This document shows, piece after piece, positions 24,734-35,349 of a stretch of DNA of 64,000 bases. The notes under the pieces were generated by a model that was given only the letters and a program-made list of their open reading frames with translations, had not been told where the DNA came from and made no database searches. The translations under genes were made by a program, and so were the position numbers. The stretch's first letter is position 1. The number at the start of each line of letters is the position of its first letter. The stretch covers positions 131,882,087 through 131,946,086 of the forward strand of contig CP136061.1 in assembly GCA_032622095.1 (NCBI GenBank), read 5' to 3'. The DNA is from Siphonodentalium dalli (taxonomy: Eukaryota; Mollusca; Scaphopoda; Gadilida; Siphonodentaliidae).

Positions 24734-27700
24734 CTGTAGACAGAAAATGAATTGATTTTGAAATTTTAATAAAAAGTGTATTTTCATGCATTAAAAAACC
24801 TGTTAAGATTCAGTGATGTGAAAAACTTCAATGGAATTTAAAGATTCCCAATGTGAATAATCTGCCTAACAAAATTAATTTCACAATGGTATATATAGAG
24901 GGATATTAGATTTTATGAAACAAGTTTGATAAATTTTATTCACAAAGAGTCGTAGACGAGTTGTGAATCAAATTTATCAAACTAGTTTCATAAATCTTAT
25001 ATCTCAACATAACGAGTTGAAGATCTTGTATATTACATGAAAAAACTAGAGGCTAGAGCTTCATGACTTTTAAACAAATCAAAATCCTTAAAAGAAGCTG
25101 AAAAATGCATACATTTACAGAGTTGGCTGAGATGCTTCACAACCGTATATGACAGTATTGCGCGCTCTTGGGCTGGCAATGGAAAATATAATCCCCCAAT
25201 TTTCTTCTTTGTTTTTGTGTCTATTTTCGTTAGTGCAATGAAGTTGGACAAGAATTTAACTTTAATGAACAAAGCAAACATTTTGCATTGTCTGGTGTTT
25301 GTATCATGCATGGCTTTTCAAAATAAAATTAATCCGCCTGAATCAATGTAACAACACATTGTAATTTTGTTGGCGCGATGCCAAGTGATATGTAACTAAT
25401 TTCTAATAAAAGCAAGCGCCTATTCATAACGAGTGAGAGTGGCTTTTTTAATGATATAATAGAGGTTTCATGTGATATACAGATTTATTACATGCTTGTT
25501 CTTAGAATTACAGTGTTCCTGCTGTGTCATATTTACAAATACGTACGACCCACATGGGTGATAGGTATTCCAATGATGGACATTGACATCGCACAATGTA
25601 AATGATGATGAAAACTATAAAATAAAAGCATCATCACAAGTGACAAAACAAGCCCTGTGTGTTTCTGAATAAATCGTGTAAGTCTTTATTTTTGAGTTAA
25701 TGGATTCTCAGACGGGTGACTGCACCTCTAGTTCTATCCTCCCAGGCTTACATTTGTGCCATATCGACAAACCCATTAACACACTCGTGTCGTTCTGCAT
25801 ATGGGCAACATACCCATCATTCTTATGTTTGTATTTTCTCTTGTTAGCAAAATCATTTACACATGTTTAACGGGGATTAATATGTTACAAATGAATGGCT
25901 AATTTTTATATTTATACCCCCACTTTTCAAAGAAATATGGGGTGTATACTGATTGACTTTATCCGTCTGTCCGTCCGTCCAGGCAATGGCAGGCATGAGT
26001 TATTGGATCAAAATGAAATTTGATGGTGGTTCGCCATTATGATAACTTGCAAAAGAGGGGCCAATGACGTTCACATTTTCCATTCTAGAGTTATCCTTCT
26101 GTGTTTATCTGGAAATCTTTTTTTTTGTTTATCGATCCGTGCAGATATCACAGCCATAATTCAACGGATATCAATAAAATTTGGTATGGAGGTTTGCAGC
26201 CAGGAGTACTTTCAAAAGATGGCCAAATAGAGTTATCCTTCTTTGTTTAAATGGAAATACCAGCAATGGTTTTTTGTTCGGCTGCCCCGAGTATCTCAGC
26301 CATGGGTTATCGGATCTAAATGAAATTAATTTGGTATGGAGGTTCACCATCAGGAGTGCTTTCAAATGTGCTGAGAGGGGCCAATGAAGTTGCTTGCATT
26401 TTCTGTTCTAGAGTTATACTTCTTTGTTTTTCAAGAATTAATGTTTTTTTGCTTGTCCCTCTAAATATCACAGCCGTGAGTTATGGGATCTCAATGAAAT
26501 TTGGTATGGATATTTATAATCAGAAGGCCTTTCATTGAAATATTGGTGATGCTCGAATTTGTTTGTTTGTTTTAAATCTGCCCACGTTTAAAATTGTCAT
26601 TGTGGGGGTATGCCAGCAACCTCTTGTAACTGTTTTATTGTTTTCTGATAAGGAACAACTAATGTGATTGGTGTTTTTGGTAATATAAATAGTTATCAGT
26701 TGGAGTACTCTCTAGTGCTGTACTATTCGGGAGATATCTGAACTAACTAATTGGAAAGGTGATTTGCCACTGAATAACGAAGATTCGAGAAAACATCATA
26801 GCACACCAGCTATAATACTTTGTAGTGTGTACTTACATCAGAATGGGAATCTTCTTGATTATCTCTGTTTGACCAAGAACTGCACCCTGGGCCATCATCT
26901 GTCAAAAACATTAAAACTGTCAAATACCGTAAAATAGAGGCCTGCGTGGTAATTATAATGAAAATGAATTTATGACTCCATAATTCATTTTCATTAAAAT
27001 TACCATGTTGTTTGCATCGTTCGTAGAGCACATGAGTGTATTTTGCACTAATCCATGGCTCAAATTTATTCAATTTTTGCATATATTCCGTTGAGCAATA
27101 CACTATTTCTGGCCATTTTTACTATTTTGAGGGGGGTACTGTACTACAATCTTCTGATGTGCAATGGCCATTGATTAACAGCACATGAATGCTAGGTCAC
27201 AAGATACAGAAATCATCAGAGCATTATCTGTTTCGTTAAATTTAGCAAGGAGTTCAATCTAAAACAATATTTAAAAAATTTAATTAAAAAAAAAAATTTA
27301 AACTAAAATTTGTATTATTTTTTTTTAATATCAAAATGTTTAAAAGGTCAAAATGTGCACAAAAAGGGGCCGTCGCTGAATTAAAGACTATCTTCAATAA
27401 AAAAAATGTGTGCGCAGTGCACAAAGGGGCAACAGACCTCTAACCCCTTTGTGCAAGGGCCGCAGGCCCCTTCGATGATGAATAAAGGCTCCCTTTGTGA
27501 GTCTGTTTTATCTAGTCTTCTTGCATTACCGTAGACGTTCAGAACTTGGATTTAAATGAACAACTGATTTACTATCGGTAAATACTATTAGATCATATGC
27601 AGTTTGTTGATGGACTGAGATTTCCATTCCCCCAAATACTTGCAGAAACCCTGGCTAATGTCGGGAAATGTCCGAGCATGACAAATTGTTATATGCTTGA

Positions 27701-30700
27701 CTATTTCGTTGCAAGATTTACCATGCATGTAGAAACAAAATATATGAGTTCTACTGTGATTCTTGGCATTCAATACCTTGTCAATCAAAAGCTTTATCGC
27801 TGTTTTCAACAACCTGCCAGTTGAGTAGTAATCAGTCACTCGCATTTTAAATTATACATTGCGTTGCTTACATGTTTTAGTTCATTAACTTGACGTCAAA
27901 GAAACTTTAGAAACAAGCTGTTTCAATTTGCGTTGAATCTCGATATTGAATTATCTCATGAGTGAACATATGAAACAAATTGGAGAACACTTAAAGGGGT
28001 ACTGTACGCTAAATCCGGCCACTTTTGGGACCATCTTCTTTTATACTCAACAGAATATATGCAACAAATGAATGAATTTAAGCCATTGATTAATGCAAAA
28101 TACACTCACGTGCTCAATGAACGACACAAATAACATGGTAATTATAATGAAAATGAATTTATGACTCCAGCCATTTATTCATTTTCATTATAATTACCAT
28201 GTTGTTTGTATCGTTCATACGGTAAATGAGTGTATTTTCCACTCATCCATGGCTCAAATTCCTTCATTTGTTACATATATTATGTTGAGTATAAAAGGAG
28301 ATGATCCCATAAATGGCCGGATTTAGTGTACGGTACCCCGTTAAATCGGTAGCCATAATGAATACAAAAATCATCATGAGATAAGAGATCGTCAATGGAT
28401 CTTGTATTATCTAACCATATTACCGGTAATGTCTTTTCTGTGCAATAGATCATCTGTCACTAATGTTATAATACCAGAAGCAACAAGAAAGACAGCATTT
28501 CTAGAAAATGCATGCAGCTCATTTTCATCATAAATACATATGGATGTGACTGCGAAGAATATGATGGATATGATTGGGAGTAACTCTGTTTAACATCTTA
28601 TATCTATCCAGCCAACATTGACCAACCTCGAGATTGTTCTCGAGTAAGAGTCACCAAACTGTATGGTATTTATATTACAGATCTATGCTGTAATTCTGAA
28701 TCTGATTGTGCATGTTTGGAAACCATCACCTCATTCATTGTTCACCGGGTTATATACATATGATATGTGTAGTTGTGTTGATACGTGAATCCAAATTTTC
28801 ACATTTGACCAACTTTGTTAGTCTCCATACTGTATACTGAAATCTGCCATTTGTATCATTTTGAACTCTGTGCTACTATACAAAGCAGAGGCTGACGAGG
28901 TTTGCAGAATGATTTTGTGATCCGCAATTCGTAGAATTAATATTACAGAGATTGTGCAGTGTATTTATAGATTATTTGTGACATTGTTATCTGTTACAAG
29001 TATATGTGGTTGTTGATTTGTATCATGAAGTCTCTTCATGCCAAAAATGATAAAAAAAAAAAAATTGATTTGCAGAAATCATGGGAATGGACCTGGTGTA
29101 AATGATTCTCAAGGGCCCTAGTCGAAACAGCCCTGCACTATTTATACTGGCAGATAAGACACATTAACCCTTTCAGTGCCAAGTCCGATTTTTGTATCAA
29201 CCCATATTTCCTTGATCATTTTTCAAATTTATTGATTATAATAATGTGATACATTGATGGAAAGAGCTCTAAATCAATAAATTTGAAAAATGATCAAGGA
29301 AATATGGGTTGATACAAAAATCGGACTTGGCACTGAAAGGGTTAAAGTATAAAATCTCACGTTTTCTACAAAATAACATACCCGGATGTCTATTTTTAGA
29401 TGAGCTGCCTCTCAGCCAATCAAAGATTCTGTTTTGGACATCTTGGACAGGAACAGATTCTTTCAGATTAATGAGTTCTTGTATGAGTGATTTGGTTGAT
29501 GTTTGGTGTGATTGTGATGTCTGCAATGTGGCATAGGTACCACTTTCACTGAAGCTATCCACTGACTTTAGAATGTATGTATCATCCATTGATTCCGTCA
29601 TGAAGCTGGTAGTGTCTGAACAATAACTACTCACAGCTGAATCAGTTTCATGGCCAGTTGCTAAGATAAGATAAGATAAATTTCAAAAGTCAGAGGTAAA
29701 AACATTATACAAGCACGAGCTCTGAAGAGCTTTTGACAGACTAAACCTGAAATATGAATGGGGTTGTCATAATTAACGGTCAATTAATCTTCAGTAAGGC
29801 ACAAGGTCAACCACAAATTTTCATACTCAGAAAAAATTATTCGCAACCATGAACCATACTCATAACTCTTAGGTATATGTGTAAATGCAGCATTGCCACT
29901 GATTAACTCATAACTGGTGCTCTATTGGTAGGTTAATATCAATACATGTAGAGCTTGTCAAGATCTGCAGAAATGCCATACTTGGCAGAGTATTGATTTT
30001 CATATGATATCTAGGCCAAATAAATAAAAATTCTAAACAAATAAAAATTTTGTGTTCTCAGGCACCTCACTCGTCACTGAAATTTTCTTTTAAAACGCCT
30101 TGTCAAATTTTTTTTTCAACATTCTCTGTTAGAAATATTGGAGATCTAATTGCCTGAGAATACAGATATTTTATTTCAGTGGCCTTATCTTTAAATACTA
30201 AGCAGGTCAGCTAAGCAGAACCTAACAAGCACACTGAGTGGCTTTAATATGTGCCCCATACTGAAATTATGTATAAAATACTGAGTGCAGAGTCTATACA
30301 TGTACCTTCGGGATCCAAATAAACATACACCTACATTTATTATTTTTGTCAAAATAATCACACTCACAATGCAAAAATTATTGCAGCAATTGTTTCAGCT
30401 ACTGAACCAATCTAATGAATCATTAGCCTATTTAATTTTGGCAAGTCAAATCTTGGGACTTATTTTCATATAAAGTACAGTAATGCCCTAAATAATCGAC
30501 TCCTTAACCACAACAGAATTATGGGTAACTTTTCAGGATTTACTCGGAAATATGGCTCAGTGAGAGCTTTCCGATGAATGGCAACAAGCCATATTTCCGA
30601 CTAAATCCTGAAAAGTTATCCATAATTCTGCTGTGGTTAAGGAGTCGATTATTTAGAGCATTACTGTACTCATTTGATTTTGGGATATTTTACACCCCCT

Positions 30701-33700
30701 TCTTTTAATCTGAACCCTTCTTTTATTTGGATCCCGAGAGTGGCAAATTTATGCTTCAATATTTTTCTCTTTAATTAAGAAACATTTTATCACTCACTGT
30801 CAGCAGAGGCGACAACAGCAGCTGGTAGAGCAGGATTGGCTTCAGAGCCGGATGGGTTACTGTCTAGTAATTTAGGAAATTCTCCTATATCCTGGCCATT
30901 ACCTGCAATAAATCATATGTGCATTGACTGAGAATGTTCAAAGAGTAATGTAGGAATGTAATCAAGCAGATGTGAATGTTGTATAATTTTATTACACACT
31001 TAGCCATGATTTATAAGGATCTCTCGGTGAATTAAAAGTGATAATGTCACAAATGTGAATTTATGTCCCCAGTGAGCGCACGAGATCAGCTGATTGGGGA
31101 CTATCTTCTCACACATTATCTTCAGAATAATTCTTGCGTAATAAACAGAATAATCAATTGGTTTCGATGATTACGTGACAAAATTTATTTGGGGAGATGG
31201 TCCTATTGGTTAGGTAAAAGAGAACAAAGTTCTCCAAGGAAGAACACCAGTAATCAACTAAACCTTTGCTCCACTCACTCAGGTTTTGCCATGCAGGCCC
31301 AACTCCCCTCGTGAATTAGTTCACATAATCATCGAAACCAATTGATTACTCTCTATTAAACTAGAAAACATATTCAACAGAAGGAAAGGAAGAATTAAAT
31401 GAAAATATATGTCAAAAACTTTGGGAACAAACTAATGATAAGCAATTTCCATTGTCACATCCAATCATTCTACTTAAAACATTTATGTCAATGCAACGCA
31501 TTTTTAATGTACATGTAATTAACAAAATATTCTGTTTCAGTTTCACCAATCAAATAGCCACTGCTACTAGTATATATCCTGACAGGTGTACATACCTAAA
31601 AACAGTTTTCTGAGATCACAATTCTGTCTTTTTATGTCCAACAGCAGCTGGTTGTTCACTTGATTGAGGTCCTGATACTTGTAAGCACAAACGACCAGGC
31701 AGAGTAATGCTAAGGAAAATGCAGTCTTTCTTGAAATCCATTGCAATGCATAAACCTCTTCCTGAAATATTGAAACATTTGAATATAATGTTTACACTAA
31801 GTAGTTTCTAGGAACATACAGTAATGCCCTAAATAATCAACTCCTTAACCACAGCAGAATTATGGGTAATTTTTCAGGATTTAGCCGGAAATAAGGCTTG
31901 TTGCCATTCATCGGAAAGCTCTCACAGAGCTTTCCGATGAATGGCAACAAGCCATATTTCCGACTAAATCCTGATAAATTACTCATAATTCTGCTGCACA
32001 TGGTTAAGGAGTCAATTATTTAGGGCATTACTGTACACTATCAAGTATCAATAATTAGATCAAATCATAAAAATATATATTTATCTTGAATATATTTAAA
32101 AATAGTTTTTCTGTATGTTTTTAGTATCTATCAATTTTATGAGAAAAATCCACTTTGCACAATGCTTAATATTCGGGGCTACACGTAGTCGTTTTCTTTA
32201 AATTGATGGCTCTGATCTAAATTTGATTAGCAAATGCTATGGTATACAAATAGTTTAATTACAAGAAAATGTTGATTTTTAATTCAAGATGTTGCACATA
32301 TATTGGCATGTAGACAACGAGGATAAAATTTTCCCATGCATGTATCAATTTTAAGCATGTCAATTGCGAAAACTTATACTCATGTCTACAACACTAATTG
32401 TTCAAGTTATTTGTTATTTTTCCACCACACACTTCTATTCCGCCCTGCACTATTATTAATATTTTCAGAAATTTCTACCAGGGCTGCATTTATACTGTGT
32501 TCCGCTCTGCACTTCTATTCATGGTACACAAGAGTACTTTTCAGGCCAAGTCCCCCAGTGAACTTGAGCAACATTTTAAAATAATCTTGATCACACCAAA
32601 TTGATCTTGGGAGTATTTTTCTGGTCAGCGATGTCTCCTGGCAACTAATTCAAAGTGTATTCTACGATACTAGTACCAATAATTAGTGCAGGAACCCACC
32701 CATCATTCAAGTTATTTTTATTGTGCATAACCCATATGCGAACAAACCGATTGTCGGAAATTTTATGCACTGAGTTGAAAAAATCATGGATAGTTAGCAC
32801 CTCTTGATTTATTTATGCTGGTGTCCTCTTCATGCATAAAATATTCTGACATTTGTTGGCAAAGCATGTGCTACATGAATATGTTTATGTAGACAGTTAC
32901 TACATGTAGTTCATATGGTGATTGATTGATTTTTATTTGGATAAATTCAATTAGCATTGTACAATAAATAATTACAAATAAATACATTTGATAAAAGAGA
33001 TAAATACATTAAGTTGACAACTTGACAGAGCTGAAAATTGAATGTGAAGATATTTGTATTGGCTTAAAAGAACCTGTAAAGATGGTGATATTAGAGAGGA
33101 GAGTAGATGGGCAGATGAAAATAGGATGATATATGCTGAGGGCTATCAAGGATGACACAAAAAGTCCCAAGAGGGACTTATTTCCATTGTGGTCCTTAGG
33201 TACATGTAGCTCCCAGCGATACGAGCATGTTGAAATAATTCCACTGTGGTCAATTGGTCAATTAAAGTTCATGGTGGATAAAAATAGTATGTGACTAGCT
33301 ACTCTACAACAGAAATTTTGTTTAAAAATAAAAGTATAAAATTTCTTCATTTAAATCTCTTAATTGATAATAGAAAGTGTATCTAAAAATCTGGGGAGGA
33401 TATACCCAGATAGTTATAATGGAATAGCGGAAGGGGAGGGGGTTGTCATTTGCTAAGTGCAGAAAGGGGGTGAGTGTGGGGGAGGGTAAATGAGGAAAAG
33501 TTAAGATGTTATACATGTACAGACACTGATTGAAGTCTCTGGATTCTGCGATTGGTTCAACAGCCTACTAGTATTGAGGATGGTATGGCGGGCACCAACT
33601 TTATACCACAATTAAGTGAACACCTACTCCAATGCATAATCCAGAGCTACTGAGTGAGTTTTACAAATAATGTAGACCATTAATCTGTCTGGCAGTATTC

Positions 33701-34744
33701 TCTGACCCTCTGGCTTTTCTATAGTACCCATGCATCTAGCCTTAGCGGAAACCATACTAGAAGAGTAGAACACAAATAGGCTAATAATCAGGGGTGCCAA
33801 TTTCAAACCCATACTACCGGTAGTATTGCATACAGATTGAAAAGTTGTCAAATTACCTCAGAGTCCATGGCATTTGGTCCAAGTAGATCTTCAGCTGATA
33901 TCCAAGTGATGATTGTTCTTTCGCTGATAAAGTTCAGAGTCATAATGCCAAACATCCAGAATCTGGCGCTCATTGTTCTTTGCGTTGATGTGAGCAGGTA
34001 ACATATCAATATAGACAGTGTATAATATATGACTGAATAAAAGCCTGATATTTCCCCGAGAACCATAGATTGAAGATGAGACACTCTGTCAAATACATCA
34101 CTGATCATCAGCCTCTGTTCCTGCGTCGTTGACTTGAATTCATCAAACATGGTCTTGATATTGCCCGATGACATTGAGATGATTCCGCTGAGATTTATAG
34201 CTTTGGCAATGATAGTTTCTTGATTTATTATTGCAATGTTTTGCTTGTCAATGATGTCATGTTGCAGATGACTCGATTCCATCAGTTGCTCTGCTACGAC
34301 CGCTGAGCTGTCCGACAGTTTGTTTATTGTTTTTTCTGTATGTTCCTGCCACATCTGTGATTCCAAGAAGTAGCAAATGTTCTGTGTATGTGTGAAGAAT
34401 GTTGCAAATGAAGATCTGTCACTTCCAGCCATATCTCGTGTACAATGTTCTATCGTGACGTCTTTATCATCGCATTCATAACTAACCCTTCCTTGAAGCT
34501 GTAGAAAACAATTGAGATATGACAATGCTAATTTGCTTTGAATTACATCACTGAGTTCCTTACACCCGTTTTCAATGATGGACAAAGTTTTCATCCAGCA
34601 TTTTCCGTATTTCGGCATCTTAGTCCGTTTGACGACCATTTCATATTGCAATTTGCCTTCATCATATTTTGCTTCATCAACATCTGCATAGTTTGATTGC
34701 ACAACACATAACACAACTAATATGCATGTCCACACCCGTACCAT
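24569..34744 (-). CDS. bmb: Brambleberry/KAR5-like nuclear fusion protein, complete gene (6 exons)
   Basis: The exons are 34744-33857, 31761-31596, 30902-30798, 29660-29382, 26898-26837 and 24733-24569. All are GT-AG with matching phases, giving 554 residues. The family (yeast Kar5, plant GEX1, zebrafish brambleberry) mediates nuclear-envelope fusion between pronuclei or karyomeres. Visible features are a signal peptide (about 1-20, cut after YA) and conserved cysteines at 49, 61, 79, 91, 101 and 124 in the family pattern LNCFLQLQGR...C...CTRDM...ICYF. A coiled-coil-like region follows (about 130-228), then hydrophobic segments at about 233-252, 262-275 and 309-323. A serine/acid-rich tail ends in a basic GRYNFRTRK motif. 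The start ATG at 34744 has a good context (AAACCATGG). The family call rests on remembered motif patterns, not a search. Its 5' end faces ATG7. Confidence 0.85.
24897..25012. repeat. Palindromic foldback in brambleberry intron 5
   Basis: TATGAAACAAGTTTGATAAA pairs with TTTATCAAACTAGTTTCATA around a short loop (AGAGTCGTAGACGAG). Confidence 0.7.
25013..25910. other. Brambleberry intron 5, unannotated part
   Basis: No exon or repeat recognised. Confidence 0.35.
25911..26612. repeat. ATACCCCCAC-bounded repeat with internal tandem units
   Basis: Starts TATACCCCCACTTTTC, ends GTGGGGGTATG, and has CCGTCTGTCCGTCCGTCC near the left end. Inside, a unit of about 130 bp (GAGTTATC/ACTTCTTTG..., ATGAAATTTGGTATGGA...) recurs about four times. 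The type is common in mollusc genomes (recalled). No coding capacity. Confidence 0.65.
26837..26898 (-). CDS. bmb: Brambleberry-like exon 5
   Basis: 62 bp between a TTTTTGACAG acceptor and a GTAAGT donor. It completes a split Asp codon and adds 20 residues (DDGPGCSSWSNRDNQEDSHS...), ending in phase 0. Confidence 0.8.
26941..27143. mobile_element. AGGGGTACTGTACG-family foldback (partial)
   Basis: The central TGGTAATTATAATGAAAATG palindrome and the right terminus GGGGGGTACTGTAC match the intact copy at 27991; the left half is shortened. Confidence 0.6.
27991..28344. mobile_element. TTAA-flanked AGGGGTACTGTACG-family foldback (intact)
   Basis: TTAAAGGGGTACTGTACGC on the left and GTGTACGGTACCCCGTTAA on the right. 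Nearly the whole element folds on itself around ATGACTCCAGCC. TTAA lies at both ends. Located in brambleberry intron 4. Confidence 0.8.
29164..29345. mobile_element. TTAACCCTTTCAGTGCC-family foldback beside brambleberry exon 4
   Basis: TTAACCCTTTCAGTGCCAAG and its inverse CTTGGCACTGAAAGGGTTAA are perfect ends with TTAA flanks. The stem is long and the loop short. Confidence 0.85.
29382..29660 (-). CDS. bmb: Brambleberry-like exon 4
   Basis: 279 bp between CTTATCTTAG and GTATGT. It encodes a Ser/Thr-rich region followed by a helix ending near NRIFDWLRGSSS. Its phase (+2 in, +1 out) matches its neighbours. A TTAA-flanked MITE ends 36 bp beyond the exon end, just inside intron 4. Confidence 0.85.
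30476..30668. mobile_element. TA-flanked mariner-like foldback (copy 1)
   Basis: TACAGTAATGCCCTAAATAA and its inverse at the right end. The arms of about 95 bp pair almost perfectly around AGTGAGAGCTTTCC. The TA target and CAGT start suggest a Tc1/mariner-type MITE. Brambleberry intron 3. Confidence 0.8.
30798..30902 (-). CDS. bmb: Brambleberry-like exon 3
   Basis: 105 bp between TTTATTGCAG and GTGAGT. Encodes a low-complexity Gly/Ser/Ala-rich linker (NGQDIGEFPKLLDSNPSGSE...). Confidence 0.8.
31148..31351. repeat. Inverted repeat in brambleberry intron 2
   Basis: GAATAATCAATTGGTTTCGA on the left pairs with TCGAAACCAATTGATTACTC on the right, enclosing about 150 bp. Confidence 0.6.
31596..31761 (-). 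CDS. bmb: Brambleberry-like exon 2
   Basis: 166 bp between ATATTTCAG and GTATGT. Encodes a membrane segment (TAFSLALLCLVVCAY, residues about 309-323) followed by a charged helix (QVNNQLLLDIKRQNCDLRK). Confidence 0.85.
31817..32035. mobile_element. TA-flanked mariner-like foldback (copy 2)
   Basis: Same family as 30476. Full-length arms around GGAAAGCTCTCACAGAGC. Brambleberry intron 1. Confidence 0.85.
32036..33856. other. Brambleberry intron 1, unannotated part
   Basis: No additional exon or recognised repeat. Confidence 0.35.
33857..34744 (-). CDS. bmb: Brambleberry-like exon 1
   Basis: 888 bp, 296 codons, from ATG to the donor in GAG|GTAATT. It holds the signal peptide, all six lumenal cysteines, the coiled-coil region and the first hydrophobic segments. 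The open frame continues only two codons into the intron before a stop, which confirms that the donor is needed. Confidence 0.88.
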
Positions 34745-35201
34745 GGTTTTAACCTTTGCTAGTGTCCCAGTGAGTGGTTTGTTTATATGACGAAATTAGG
34801 AAACGTAGCATAAAATATGGCAAGCATTTATATGCATAAATCAGCTAAAATTATGGAATCAAAAGTCGGAACTCCATCTTGGTAAAGAATGTGCGATTTT
34901 TGCCAGCTCACTCTGCTGGATGTTGCTATGTGTGAATAATTTCAACTTTTCAAGCCTGATTATACTTGTTGTTGTTGCTGATTATACAATTTTCAAATGA
35001 AGAAATCAAGCTTACAAGAGCACCTGCTGAATTTTGACCAATCAAAACGTTCCTCTACCTACAGCCCACAAACGCGGAAGTGTCTTTCTGCTTGTTTATC
35101 TTTTAGAATTTTCATGTGACTGGGGGAGTTGAAATCATTATTAAATCGAAAAGTTGTCACACTTTTACAGAGAAGACGCACGCTAATGTGCCAGAAACAT
35201 C
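34745..35201. promoter_or_regulatory. Shared bidirectional promoter region, brambleberry / ATG7
   Basis: The 457 bp between the two start codons must contain both promoters and 5' UTRs, unless an upstream non-coding exon exists. No TATA box is obvious. Visible candidate sites are a CCAAT box (GACCAATCAAAACG, CCAAT at 35038-35042), an ETS-type site CGGAAGTG at 35075-35082 and an E-box TCATGTGAC at 35112-35120. CCAAT and ETS sites are typical of TATA-less bidirectional promoters in animals; their use here is inference. Confidence 0.65.
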
Positions 35202-35349
35202 ATGTCACATAATTCACAGCAAACTCTTCAATTTGTTCCGTTTAGTAGTTGTTTAGAAGCTGGTTTCTGGCAGAAATTAACTCACAAAAAACTCAATGAG
35301 TATGGACTGGATGAACAAGAAAAAGATTTGAATGGTTTCTACTTCAATG
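35202..35349 (+). CDS. ATG7: ATG7 exon 1 (start codon)
   Basis: ATG in context AACATCATGT, 49 codons plus one base, donor G|GTTAGA. Encodes the N-terminal [15 protein letters not shown] and [20 protein letters not shown]. Confidence 0.95.

Noticed and set aside
33848-33856. Extension of brambleberry exon 1 by two codons to an in-frame stop
   Set aside because: A GTAATT donor follows GAG, and a phase-matched exon with a membrane segment exists at 31761-31596; the extension is intron read-through.
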